Assembly: GCA_948438085.1 (NCBI GenBank)
Contig: CAOJKP010000011.1
Location: 1 to 47,868 of the forward strand
Length of the DNA stretch: 47,868 nt
Reading direction: 5' to 3'
Source of the DNA: an uncultured Clostridium sp.
Lineage (GTDB): Bacteria > Bacillota > Clostridia > TANB77 > CAG-508
Under the pieces are notes generated by a model. That model was not told the origin of the DNA. It did no database searches and was given only the letters and a program-made list of their open reading frames with translations. Every line of letters begins with the position of its first letter. The first letter of the stretch is position 1. Both the position numbers and the translations under genes were made by a program. Of the stretch, positions 9,701-18,285 are shown in pieces.

Positions 9701-10315
9701 TGGTGGTTGTGTTGGTGTTTGGCTTGGAGTTTGAACTGGAGTTTGAGTACTCACTGATTCTAATGCTTGAGTATCTACAAATGCTCTTTTTATTTTTATT
9801 ATACCATCTGCAACTTGTTTTCCATCTTTTTCAGGAACATTATCTATGTGTGGTATTTCCGAAGCCATTGAGGCCTTTAAATAATCATATAAATATTCTA
9901 ATGCTTGTGTTTCGTCAAGCCCTAGTCCTAATTGCTCTATTGTTAAATCGTTATCATCTAAAACCTTTTTTATTGTGGCTATTGCTGCTTCATCATTAAA
10001 ATAGACTCCATCATCATCAATATTACAGTATTGATTTATTAAATCTGTTGTTAATTCTGACATTTCATTTGAAGTAAATAAGTTTTCAACCCAGTCTATT
10101 AATACCATTACAACACCTATTGCTACAGTAATTAATATAATTTTTATTATTACTGGTATTGCAGCAGCAAGTGCTTGCATTGCTTTCATTCTAAGTTGCT
10201 TCGTTGCTTCTTTTAATACTTGTTTTCCTGCTTGTTTTGCTTGATTTTTTGCTGCTTGTTTTACTTGTTCACCCATTGATGGTTTTTCTAGGTTTTTTTG
10301 TTCTTCTTCGTTCAT
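6716..10315 (-). CDS. membrane-anchored fusion of metallophosphoesterase, SleB-like hydrolase and NlpC/P60 domain
   Basis: 1199 residues. A basic N-terminus rich in K/Q/A (1-45) precedes a membrane helix (about 50-75) and a Thr/Pro-rich linker (190-215). A calcineurin-like phosphoesterase (about 240-505) shows SDLH (D246, H248), GGD (D306), an unusual DHD in place of NHD/E (337-339), TH411 and GHVH (470-473). After Asn/Thr-rich linkers comes a SleB/Hydrolase_2-type domain (about 920-1040) with probable catalytic Glu933 in TAEIGGG. The C-terminal NlpC/P60-type domain (about 1058-1190) has Cys1095 in DCSAY and His1151/1152. The two wall-hydrolase domains fit the VirB1/CwlT-like role of opening peptidoglycan for a Gram-positive T4SS. 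The phosphoesterase is an unexpected addition, and its substrate cannot be told from the sequence. AGAGGTGA supports the ATG. Confidence 0.88.
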   Translation of the reverse strand: MNEEEQKNLEKPSMGEQVKQAAKNQAKQAGKQVLKEATKQLRMKAMQALAAAIPVIIKIILITVAIGVVMVLIDWVENLFTSNEMSELTTDLINQYCNIDDDGVYFNDEAAIATIKKVLDDNDLTIEQLGLGLDETQALEYLYDYLKASMASEIPHIDNVPEKDGKQVADGIIKIKRAFVDTQALESVSTQTPVQTPSQTPTQPPDSTQTTPGTTIDTQSYGLSAENVNVTMDGINSEYKIAWISDLHVMLPEEVQTSQINNNWYSSHGLTFESRRIAFNHSENVLPNIIDCLNNNNFDAIVFGGDIIDNYSSENITYVKNLINRLTNTKVMFLAADHDYLTEMFLNVTENRQDAGNIKGSGDIKKLTIGRDGDNINLVGQNYSNNVISDGNISTLESYLNQTQNSLFFTHVPVESKTNASGMQAWSKQNHNDQVYYWSSASSSSGYTNPPSRYLDVLYNSNSLKAMFAGHVHASGNFELNTGKTEHIFDASYKNKIGVITISPTGAATNNNNNAQNTTNNNQATANNNQITNPTQTTESTISLNNAVSQNAVQIEELQYIGLNYFRNQVQEVNDGNVTDDTRSLLRVYSIDENWNLIVAKPYIVQRSDGTTLKYIEVKIPYRSMVSKYGMPFEFLFDLLQVTGSGEYIKAVSELVTKYSNIDITIFDNETITTTTVTDTYTENKKWMDVGPGVIMSGILNPSSPVPRSSTTPQSSQSQIITIEDAITANVTKAETWMVNQYTDYNLKTTTSTTTTTSTAPDEAEPSGDTGTWKTNQQTLTETKVVEQNWESEPSRVNLKTARFMGLWKNRMGRYDSSIVDTTLLEYVPYGSVVKYLYVGSDTLWVTPISDILQKEQWLYGLLENSSFAQTQSEYLKNAIYKYKTGNDLGNFDLSIFESSEFQDTTSSGNPTYGELGVSPEEYEILCKIVTAEIGGGTQEQQRNVASVILNRVLSSQFPNTIRDVVFQTNQFQPVRNGMYDAAVPTQSVRDAVDYVIANGDQTGCAVYFCTPAAASADSWWSTLDLIKNDGAHVLFTTEQAKNELSRYAPSTLGGGTIIEEAKAAHIYIENNGYKYKQVGLSIPNGILSGRTIDCSAYVSWVLYRAGLQEFSGHQKDSATFNRNPWGFQVIGSINDAQAGDILVYYGGDNHHVEIYSGEVRNGKAVVYNCGGPWSVSNPAPSTSGHSINKITKILRVPM

Positions 10316-10328
10316 CGATTCACCTCTT

Positions 10329-11337
10329 TTATTGTAATAAGTTTATTGTCATTTTCATTTTTAAATTTTCTTCATTGTTATTTGTTTCATTTGTTATAGT
10401 ATTTTGATTTTTGCTTTTTTCCTCATATGTATCTTTATCTAAAATAATATCTTCAAATACAATTTTTTCTATTTGTTTTTCATTAGAATATATTTTATTA
10501 AATTTAATACTTAATGCTGTTTCAAACCCGCTTCTTACTTCAAGCTTACTTTCTACTACTTCATAAACAAATGAATTGTACCTTCCATCAATTTCATTTA
10601 ATAAATATATAGAACTTGTATTTTGCTTTGTGTCTAATAAAATTGTTTTATTTGTTTCATTTTTAACTTCGAAATTGTATACTTCATATTCTTTAAATAT
10701 ATCTTTTGTTTTTGCTGTTATTGTTATATTATTTTTAGTTGATTCTTTGTTTATTTCTTTTCTAGCAATATAACCATTTATATTTAGTTTTTGAGTTCCA
10801 TCTTCTTTTGTTACTATAGTATAATAATCTGTAATTGAATCTACATTACTTCCTGTTGATAAGATATCTTCTTGAATATTTACTTGATATGTATATAATT
10901 TTTTTTCTACTTTCCAACTTTGTATATAATGTTCTTTTGGAGTTTTAAAAAATTTGTTTATATAATATTCTTTAAAATAGTTTATATTGTTATAAAATAC
11001 AACTTCTTTACATTCATTAGATAAAATTTCGTATGCATTATCTACGTCTCCATTATTACAATACTCTATGAATTCATCTATTAATTTACTGTTTTCTTGT
11101 TGTTTTTCTTCTTCTACATTATTTCCGTGAAATTATAGTAGTTCCTGGGTTATATAAATTAGTTTGTAAGTTTGCTAAATTTTGTGCATTTTTCATATCT
11201 TCTTCATTTTGTTTTTTTGCATTGTTATTTAATAATTGTATTACCAACAAAGTAAGGATAATAGCGATAATTCCCGCTAGTATCTTATACCTTTGTTCAT
11301 ATATAAAACTTCTTAAGTTACTATCTTTAATTATCAT
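10329..11337 (-). CDS. second VirB8/TcpC-like membrane protein, +1 frameshift at a CGG codon
   Basis: The 5' frame encodes 70 residues with one transmembrane helix (about 18-36) and ends in NPGTTIIS, followed by CGG AAA TAA. Skipping one base (plus-strand G at 11127) turns TCA-CGG-AAA into TCA-C-GGA-AAT. That opens an uninterrupted second frame of 265 residues from GNNVEEEKQQ to MTINLLQ, stop at 10329-10331. The joined 335-residue product has an N-terminal anchor and an extracellular domain beginning FIEYCNNGDVDNAYEIL, resembling the NTF2-like repeats of the 5369-6703 gene. Without the shift, about 790 bp of clearly coding-like sequence would be orphaned. GGAGGATAATAGT precedes the ATG. The gene sits between the TrbL-like gene and the large hydrolase gene. 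Confidence 0.82.
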
Positions 11338-11356
11338 ACTATTATCCTCCTAGTTG

Positions 11357-13987
11357 TTACATATTCCTATACATTTCATTACCTTTAAATATTCTTTTTG
11401 CTGTAGCAGTTTTTTCTTGTGGTGTTAAGTTTCCACCTAACATACCTTCTATTCTCTTTATTTCTAGTTCCCTTGCTTCTTTATTATTGAATGCTTTTTG
11501 AGAAATGAATGCGCTTGATTGAACAATATTTTGAACTTCATCCCTTTTGAACATTTTATTTCCATTACTATCTTTTGCTTGCTCTAATTTAAGTGCATTT
11601 TTAATTTGTTTGTTATCTGTTATTCCACATTGCCTATATTCTTTAAATGCTGTTCTAACATCTTCTTTAGACATATGTTTTAAATCTTTAGATGTTTTTA
11701 TTTGATCATTATAATATTCTTCAAATTCCTCACTTCTTAAGTATGCTTTATCTGCTCTTGCATTTTGTGCAGCTCTTTGACTTCCATATATTGCTGTATC
11801 TATTGTTCCAGAAATAGAACGTTTAGGCATTGCCTTTCCACCTGTGTTTTCAAATAAAGCTCCACCTAATCCTGCACCTCCTGCTATTCCTGCTGTTAAT
11901 ACTCCAAGGCCTTTTTCTGCATCTCCCATTGTTCCTGCAATACCTGCTGTTACTGTTCCTACTACTAATGCTCCTGTTCCCATAGCAGCTGCCTTTAATG
12001 CTCCCCTTCCTGCTGTATATATAAGTTGCGGTGCTGCTTCTTTTGCTACGGATATAGCTTTTCCTGCTCCTACCATAGCTTTTCCTGCTACCTGATTTAG
12101 TTTTCCTGGTGCTGCTTTTATTGCTCCTACTCCTGATTGAATTGCTCCTGCTCCTGCTCCAACAATAGTTCTTCCTGCTGAACGTGCTAAATCTCCAGGA
12201 TGTGCTAATCTACGTACTCCTCTTATGGTTCTAGCTGCTCCACGTTTTGCTGCTCTTTTTGCTCTTCCTGCTCCAGTAGCTATTAAATCTGTAGCTGTAG
12301 GATTTCCTTCTGCAATTCTCCTTGCTCTTTCTAATTCTTTTTGTGTCATATTTCTATTTGGACTTCCATCTGTATTAGGATTTCCTTGCTCTTGCTGAGT
12401 TCCATCTTGTTGACCATTTTGTTGTTGCTCTTGTTGTTCTTGCCTTGGTTGTCCTTGTTCTTCTTCATTTCCATTTGGTTGAGTTTGTTCTTGTTGACCA
12501 TTTTGCTGTTCTAACCTTCTTCTTTCTTGTTCTTCAGCTGTTAAATCCTGTTCTTGCTGTCTTCTTTCTTCTTCTGAATTTCCATTTTGTTGTTCTCCAG
12601 ATTCTGCAGCAGCTCCTGCTCCCATTGCTGCAGCTTCTGCTGTTGATCTACTTACTGAATCACCCTTTTCAAATGCTTGAAACACATTATTTGAACCATT
12701 ATCTCTTCCTGTTCTTTCTAAATTCCCTTTAGTTCTTATTTTATTTTGCCCACCTTTTCCTGGTTTTGGCATAAAAGAGTTTAGTGCTTTATTAGCAACT
12801 GCAGATACTCCTGCTGCTCCTGCAAGTGAACCGATTGTTCCTCCACTCGCTTTATCGAATCCAAACATTTTCTTAATAAGCTTTTCAGCTGCTATTATGA
12901 ACCCAAAACATACAATTGCATACAAAATATTTTTAGATGCAAGTTCTATTGCGGAGCCTAATAATAACTTGTACAGTAGTAAATGCATTGGCTGAGTTAA
13001 ACAGTTAAATAAATATTCTCTAAACCATATATTAAAAGCTTGTGCCTTTCCATCTGATACTTTATCTATTGGGTATGTTAATGTTACAAACGGTGCAATT
13101 ATTGTTAAGAATGCCATATTTACAACCCTTTTTAAATATGTCCATGTGAATCTTACAGAAAAGATTAATAACATTATATATAATACTGTAAATGCAACTT
13201 TTTCTTGTAAGTCAACATGTTGCATCATAAATCTTACATATCCAATTAAATTGGTAGAAAAAGAATAACTAGTACCTCCTGATGCAGAAATATTTACAGT
13301 TCCTGTTGTTTCCCCTCCTAATACTCCAACTAGTGCCTCTGTTGCGGTTAATAAAAATGCCATTATATAGTGCATTACAAATAACAAGCACATTGCTATT
13401 AACCAATCCATCATCATTTTTTTGTATTTTGCTTTATCTGCTGCAAGACTTGTTATTAACATTCGTATTCCTAAATAAACTATAACTGTTAATAAACCTA
13501 CAATTGCTATTGTTCTTAATGCTTTATACCAACTTGCAATTGTTTCTTGTAATTGTGCTGCAGTAGATCTATCGTCTGATGGATGTTCTGGGTCTAAAAA
13601 GTTTACATCTAATGCTGGTACTTTTCCTGAAAAAATCTCTTCTGGGCTATATTTTATTATAGGAATATTTACCTCATCTTTTCCCCAAAATGCACCATCT
13701 ATTTTTGAGGAATCTACTGTTATAGTGGGGGCTCCAGATACTGTTGGAGCTAGAGCCTGCCCTTCACTTATAGATTTCATAAATGTATCTGTTTCTCCTA
13801 ATATTGCCCATTCAAGTAAATGTTCTATACCATCTGCTATTATTCCAATTAATCCCATAAATGGACTAAATATTGTTCCTACAGTATCTGCTTGTACAGG
13901 TTTAGGAATTGTAAAATTAAACATTATTAACATAACTATTACTAATAGTATCTTTTGTGTAATATTCTTTTTAGCAAACCTTTTCAT
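11357..13987 (-). CDS. TrbL/VirB6-like polytopic channel protein
   Basis: 876 residues. A signal-like N-terminus (about 12-33, to VQADT) is followed by a loop domain and five or six membrane helices (about 155-370), including ALRTIAIVGLLTVIVYLGIR. A long cytoplasmic tail is rich in Q/E (about 460-530) and in Ala/Gly/Lys (about 570-740), with a charged C-terminus. Polytopic core plus long low-complexity tail is typical of the VirB6/TrbL inner-membrane channel of Gram-positive conjugation machines. AAAGGGGAAAAC precedes the ATG, close behind the VirB4 ATPase gene. Family assignment rests on topology and context. Confidence 0.75.
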   Translation of the reverse strand: MKRFAKKNITQKILLVIVMLIMFNFTIPKPVQADTVGTIFSPFMGLIGIIADGIEHLLEWAILGETDTFMKSISEGQALAPTVSGAPTITVDSSKIDGAFWGKDEVNIPIIKYSPEEIFSGKVPALDVNFLDPEHPSDDRSTAAQLQETIASWYKALRTIAIVGLLTVIVYLGIRMLITSLAADKAKYKKMMMDWLIAMCLLFVMHYIMAFLLTATEALVGVLGGETTGTVNISASGGTSYSFSTNLIGYVRFMMQHVDLQEKVAFTVLYIMLLIFSVRFTWTYLKRVVNMAFLTIIAPFVTLTYPIDKVSDGKAQAFNIWFREYLFNCLTQPMHLLLYKLLLGSAIELASKNILYAIVCFGFIIAAEKLIKKMFGFDKASGGTIGSLAGAAGVSAVANKALNSFMPKPGKGGQNKIRTKGNLERTGRDNGSNNVFQAFEKGDSVSRSTAEAAAMGAGAAAESGEQQNGNSEEERRQQEQDLTAEEQERRRLEQQNGQQEQTQPNGNEEEQGQPRQEQQEQQQNGQQDGTQQEQGNPNTDGSPNRNMTQKELERARRIAEGNPTATDLIATGAGRAKRAAKRGAARTIRGVRRLAHPGDLARSAGRTIVGAGAGAIQSGVGAIKAAPGKLNQVAGKAMVGAGKAISVAKEAAPQLIYTAGRGALKAAAMGTGALVVGTVTAGIAGTMGDAEKGLGVLTAGIAGGAGLGGALFENTGGKAMPKRSISGTIDTAIYGSQRAAQNARADKAYLRSEEFEEYYNDQIKTSKDLKHMSKEDVRTAFKEYRQCGITDNKQIKNALKLEQAKDSNGNKMFKRDEVQNIVQSSAFISQKAFNNKEARELEIKRIEGMLGGNLTPQEKTATAKRIFKGNEMYRNM

Positions 13988-13999
13988 GTTTTCCCCTTT

Positions 14000-15967
14000 C
14001 TATTGAAGTGCTTGTCTTTTTTTATTGTTTACTATATTGTTTAAGTTTGTTTCAACGAATTCAAATTCTTTGGCAGTTGGTGTTATTTGTAAAATTGCAG
14101 TATCTTGTCCAACTTTTAATAATCCTTCTCCTTTTAAGCATGTTACTAAAAATCCTGCTTCTCCTTCGCTTAGTTTAAATACTTCTTTTAAATATGCTAT
14201 TTCTGATTTATCTTGTGCTAAGAATAATTTTGTATCTGATGATGTTAAAACGGCTTGTGCTTCTTGTTTTTCATAGAAATCTTGGAATCTTTGAGAAATA
14301 ATTGCAAGTGATACATTTCTTTTTCTGGCACGTCTTGCCATTGTATTTAAAAAGTCTACAGCTTCTGGATATGGTAATAACATCCATGCTTCATCAACTA
14401 TAACTCTTTTTTTGCTTGCTTTTGTTCTATCTTCACTATTTTTCTTAACATATTTTTCCCAAATCCATGAAAGTAATATTTGCTGTGCAAGTGGTCTTGC
14501 AAACCTTTCTTCTAATTGAGATATATCTAGGTTTATAAATGGTGCTCCATCTAATAATTCAAATGTTGATTGTCCATCAAAATATGCCATTTGTCCATCA
14601 TATTCTCTTATGTATTGTTTCATAACCTTTAGTAAGTAACTATAATGGAATTTATAGTCTGAGTTATCGTTCTCTTTTGCTTTTCTTTCTATTCTTTTAT
14701 ACCAGCTTCCTATTGTAGGCATTTGTTTTTTTCTTCTTGCTAGCATATTTCCACTATCAAAATCTGCTGATGATTCAAATAAACTTGCTGGGTCTTGGTT
14801 AATATTAATTGCTTGGTATTCTTCTGCTACAGATTCTGCTATAATTTGTTTTGTAAGTTCGTTTACTTCTTCACTTCTTGTACTTCCTCTTGCCATTGTA
14901 AGTAGTGCTTGCGTAACATCTTCTACCTTATTTTCTACATTTAGTGTTGCTCTTTCTTTTCCTGTTATTTCATCTTTTACTATTTCTGTTTCTATATCAA
15001 ATAAATTGATTACAGTTTTTGAAGTTGGGCTTAGTACAACATTAATTCCTCCTAGTGATTCAGCAACTATTGTGTATTCACCTTCTGCATCTAGTGCTAA
15101 ACTTTCTATTCCCATAAGCACTGCTGATCTTGAAATTAGAGTTTTCATTGTAACGGATTTTCCTGCTCCAGATTTAGCGAATATAACCATATTGTAGTTT
15201 GTTAGCGATGAGTGGAAATTATCAAATAATATTGGTACTCCTGTTTGTTTGTTAAATCCTAATGGTACACCTGTTGAATGCCCTACTTCTGAAGTTGTAA
15301 ATGGAAATACAGTTCCCATGGAACGTCTATCAAATGTATGTATTTTCTTTATTTTATCATCCATTAATGGTAAATTAGATTTAAATGCTTCTTCTTGTAT
15401 ACCCCATGCACTTTTTACACTTACTAATGATTTAGACATTTCTGTTGATAATAAACTTGTAAATTTATCTAAGTCTTCTAAACTATATGCAAATAATGTA
15501 GATACTATTGATGCTTCGAACAATTTATTAAATCCTGCTGCTATTTCATCTCTTAATTGTTCTGCTTCGTATCTTTTTTGTCCAACTGTACTTTGTCTGT
15601 TTATATTTCCTCTATCTGCTGCAACTATTCTTTCTGTTTCTAATTGATTTATTATTCTGTTTAATTCATTTTGAGATTTTGCTTCAGGTACTGGATTTAT
15701 GTATATTGAGGTATTTATATCTCCAAATAAGTATAAATCCCTAAATAATTCTGGAAATATTGCCATTCTTGGAAGTGCAGATACAAAAAAGCTTCTTGCG
15801 TATCTTTTTGTATTTGATATTATTTCTAAGTGGTCAATATTTGAGGCATCTATACCTGATGGTGCAATTAATTCTTTTATTGTTTTTTGTCTTAACAGTG
15901 TTTGTTGCGGTTCATTATTTACTTGCTTTAGATTTTCTTGTTTTTGTTTGTTTTTCTTGCCCAACAT
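14000..15967 (-). CDS. VirB4/TraC-type T4SS ATPase (motor half)
   Basis: 655-residue cytoplasmic ATPase that powers type IV secretion assembly and transport. Walker A is AKSGAGKS at 264-271 and Walker B is VIVDEAWML at 522-530, followed by the ARRARKRN and IISQRFQDF segments usual in VirB4 proteins. The N-terminal region (about 40-110) resembles the end of the VirB4 N-domain. The membrane-linked N-terminal half is encoded separately just upstream (15915-17267), and the two genes overlap by 53 bp in different frames. AAGGGAGGT precedes the ATG, so this is a real separate start and not a frameshift break. No partner VirD4/TcpA coupling ATPase is in the window. Confidence 0.93.
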   Translation of the reverse strand: MLGKKNKQKQENLKQVNNEPQQTLLRQKTIKELIAPSGIDASNIDHLEIISNTKRYARSFFVSALPRMAIFPELFRDLYLFGDINTSIYINPVPEAKSQNELNRIINQLETERIVAADRGNINRQSTVGQKRYEAEQLRDEIAAGFNKLFEASIVSTLFAYSLEDLDKFTSLLSTEMSKSLVSVKSAWGIQEEAFKSNLPLMDDKIKKIHTFDRRSMGTVFPFTTSEVGHSTGVPLGFNKQTGVPILFDNFHSSLTNYNMVIFAKSGAGKSVTMKTLISRSAVLMGIESLALDAEGEYTIVAESLGGINVVLSPTSKTVINLFDIETEIVKDEITGKERATLNVENKVEDVTQALLTMARGSTRSEEVNELTKQIIAESVAEEYQAININQDPASLFESSADFDSGNMLARRKKQMPTIGSWYKRIERKAKENDNSDYKFHYSYLLKVMKQYIREYDGQMAYFDGQSTFELLDGAPFINLDISQLEERFARPLAQQILLSWIWEKYVKKNSEDRTKASKKRVIVDEAWMLLPYPEAVDFLNTMARRARKRNVSLAIISQRFQDFYEKQEAQAVLTSSDTKLFLAQDKSEIAYLKEVFKLSEGEAGFLVTCLKGEGLLKVGQDTAILQITPTAKEFEFVETNLNNIVNNKKRQALQ

Positions 15968-17267
15968 CTTTTTTACCTCCCTTTTCTTTTGTTACTTTTT
16001 CTTTACTTGTTTCTTCTTCTGATTTTTCTTTTTGGGCTCTTGGCTTTCTTGTTTTTTTAGGAGCTTCTTCTTTTATTTCTATTTGTCCTTCTACTACTTC
16101 TTTTTCTTTTTTTGTATTTCTCTTTCTTTTTATTATTTCTTTTGCACTATCTACAATGTCCTTTCCTAGGTAACTTTCATTTTGATTTAAAATCATTTCT
16201 GCTCTTTCTTGAACTAATCTTGCAAATTGCATTTCTTTTTCATATATTTCTTGTTCTTTTGCGTTTCTTGCTTCTAAAACTGAGTTATTTATCATTTCTA
16301 ATGCTTTTTCTTCTATTTTTTCATCTATTTTACGCATCTTTTTATCTAATACATCTGGTGCTGTTGTATATAATTCATTATACCCTGCACGTACTGCTCT
16401 ATCTACCGAAAATACTTCTGCTTCATCTCTATTATATGCTGTATATAGTAGGTCTACTAATTGTGTAGAATTCATTACTTTTCCTGAAACTTCACATCCT
16501 GATAATGTTCTTATTAGTGATTGTGCTTTTGTATATAATTCTGAAAATGCTAAGTTTTTTATTTCTTCTTTATCGAATGAGCCTTCTCCTATTTCTTCTG
16601 AATAATATGGAATTATAATATAGTATTTTTTATTTAATACATTTTTGTTTAAACTCATTCTTTCTGTATTTGCGATTATATCTTTTCCATATTCATAAAG
16701 GTTAGTTTGCTTTGTTAATTCATAGAATTGTTGTGAAAGCTGTTCTTGAGTAAATCTTCCTGAATTAACATTTTGTTGATATTGCATTTTTCTTTTTTCT
16801 AATTCTATTTCTATTTCTTCTACTTTTTTAGTATAATTTTCTATACTATCATTTAGGTTTACTGTTCTTGTTTGAATATATATTTGTATTGGATGTCTTA
16901 ATGTATTTAAAAATTGCAAAAATCCTTCTTCTACAGATATTTTTTCGTTTTCAGACATTAAATCATAGTTTACACCTTGGCATTCTATTACCATAAGGAA
17001 TCTATTTCCATTTTTTTGTATTATCATATTATCTTCTATTTTATTGAATTCCATAAATTTAAAAATAGATTCTTTTGAATATTCTTTTGCAATTTTTTTA
17101 ACATCACTTTCTGGCTTTTTATTTGAATCTAGCGGTATTTCTTTTTTTTGAGCATTTTTTTGTTTTATTCTTATAAATATTAGAATTGCTCCTAATGTCA
17201 TAAATATAAATAGCATTACAACTAATATTATAGTTAACATATTAGTTAATTGTTGTGCATCATTCAT
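15915..17267 (-). CDS. VirB4/TraC N-terminal-domain protein with membrane anchor
   Basis: 450 residues from the ATG that follows AAGGAGGAAACAAAAG; an upstream in-frame ATG would add nine residues. A transmembrane helix at about 10-35 is followed by a domain beginning SKESIFKFMEFNKIED. That domain resembles the N-terminal, non-ATPase part of TraC/VirB4 proteins (EGFLQFLNTLRHPIQIYIQTR). A coiled-coil segment (about 300-380) and a very Lys/Glu-rich tail follow. It lacks Walker motifs, so it probably docks the ATPase encoded next to it at the membrane (inference). Its 3' end overlaps the ATPase gene by 53 bp and its 5' end overlaps the PrgI-like gene by 8 bp, indicating tight translational coupling. 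Confidence 0.82.
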   Translation of the reverse strand: MNDAQQLTNMLTIILVVMLFIFMTLGAILIFIRIKQKNAQKKEIPLDSNKKPESDVKKIAKEYSKESIFKFMEFNKIEDNMIIQKNGNRFLMVIECQGVNYDLMSENEKISVEEGFLQFLNTLRHPIQIYIQTRTVNLNDSIENYTKKVEEIEIELEKRKMQYQQNVNSGRFTQEQLSQQFYELTKQTNLYEYGKDIIANTERMSLNKNVLNKKYYIIIPYYSEEIGEGSFDKEEIKNLAFSELYTKAQSLIRTLSGCEVSGKVMNSTQLVDLLYTAYNRDEAEVFSVDRAVRAGYNELYTTAPDVLDKKMRKIDEKIEEKALEMINNSVLEARNAKEQEIYEKEMQFARLVQERAEMILNQNESYLGKDIVDSAKEIIKRKRNTKKEKEVVEGQIEIKEEAPKKTRKPRAQKEKSEEETSKEKVTKEKGGKKDVGQEKQTKTRKSKASK

Positions 17268-17607
17268 CTTTTGTTTCCTCCTTATCGTATACATAAATTT
17301 TATTCTTTCGTTTATTAAATTTATATGCTCTTATAATAATATCATCTATTCCTTCTCCACCAACTTTTTTAGTGAACTTAAAACCTGCAATATCTGGCAC
17401 TTTAAATGTACCTATTGCATATCCTATTATCGCAAAAATACCAATAACTAACATTCCTACTAGTTTTGCGCCAAAAGCATTTATTATTAAATAAAATGGA
17501 AATCCTATTCCTGCTCCAATTACTGTATATAATATGGATTTACCTGTAAATATAAATAATATTCTTCCTTCGTCTTTTACATTTCTGGGTATATTATAAG
17601 GTCCCAT
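17260..17607 (-). CDS. PrgI-family (VirB3-like) membrane protein
   Basis: 115 residues. The opening MGPYNIPRNVKDEGRILFIF, two membrane helices (about 24-44 and 48-66) and a basic tail match the PrgI family, the usual VirB3-like partner placed before VirB4 in Gram-positive T4SS loci. AAAGGAGGAAATT precedes the ATG. It overlaps the start of the next gene by 8 bp and has its own promoter at 17643-17671. Confidence 0.85.
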   Translation of the reverse strand: MGPYNIPRNVKDEGRILFIFTGKSILYTVIGAGIGFPFYLIINAFGAKLVGMLVIGIFAIIGYAIGTFKVPDIAGFKFTKKVGGEGIDDIIIRAYKFNKRKNKIYVYDKEETKDE

Positions 17608-17642
17608 AATTTCCTCCTTTGATTATAATTACACTTGATATA

Positions 17643-17671
17643 ATTATATCAAAAAACCTCTAAAATTGTAA
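17643..17671 (-). promoter_or_regulatory. internal promoter before the PrgI-VirB4 genes
   Basis: TTACAA (17666-17671) and TATAAT (17643-17648) on the minus strand with a 17-bp spacer. It lies downstream of the pilin terminator, so the ATPase part can be transcribed separately from the pilins. Confidence 0.65.
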
Positions 17672-17735
17672 CTATTTCAAGAAAAATATTATTATTTTAA
17701 TATAAATGTAATACTTATGTAATATAAAGGCTAAA

Positions 17736-17765
17736 AAAAGATACTAGAAAAATCTAGTATCTTTT
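17736..17765 (-). terminator. intrinsic terminator after the pilin genes
   Basis: A 13-bp stem containing AAAGATACTAGA and TCTAGTATCTTT with a 4-nt loop is followed on the minus strand by seven T. It would limit read-through from the three pilin genes into the PrgI-VirB4 genes and so favour high pilin levels. Confidence 0.85.
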
Positions 17766-17790
17766 GTATATGTATTTGTTACTTTATTGA

Positions 17791-18147
17791 TTAACCGTTT
17801 AATGAATTAGTCATATCGTAAACTATACCAACTATTGTTGTTGAAGCAAATATTAAGATTGCACCAACTAAATATGGTATCATAGATTTTTTGTAATCTG
17901 CTTTTTCTTCTGCACTACCCATCATATATTTAATACCTAATACTAAAAGTATTACTACTGAAACTACTATACCAACTGTTCTTACAACACCAACTATACG
18001 TCCTCCAAAGTCTTTAAGGTCAGTAACATTAGTTGGATCTATTGGTGTTAATTCTGTTGGTTTAAATGTTGCAAATGTTGTAACTCCTAATATAAGTATT
18101 GTAAGTACTATACAAAGTACAGCTATTAGTTTGTTTGTTTTTTTCAT
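17791..18147 (-). CDS. VirB2/TrbC-like pilin, paralogue 3
   Basis: 118 residues: a signal-like N-terminal helix (about 7-28), then two membrane helices (about 55-75 and 88-110) joined by the short basic loop GSAEEKADYKKSM. This is the layout of VirB2/TrbC-type T4SS pilins. It shares the loop motif and size with the two genes upstream. AGGAGGAAAATAAA precedes the ATG. A strong terminator follows. Confidence 0.82.
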   Translation of the reverse strand: MKKTNKLIAVLCIVLTILILGVTTFATFKPTELTPIDPTNVTDLKDFGGRIVGVVRTVGIVVSVVILLVLGIKYMMGSAEEKADYKKSMIPYLVGAILIFASTTIVGIVYDMTNSLNG

Positions 18148-18285
18148 TTTATTTTCCTCCTCTACAAATTATTTATATTAAATTACTCATTTTTTCGTTT
18201 TTGAGCTAATATTAATAACATTTACCTATTTTAGTATACAATATATTTTTTTATTTGTCTATACTTTTTTCCATTTTTATTGCTT

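Noticed and set aside
15915..15967. VirB4 split as another frameshift break
   Set aside because: Each gene has its own strong ribosome site and start, the overlap is not at a CGG codon, and the upstream product has a complete separate tail.
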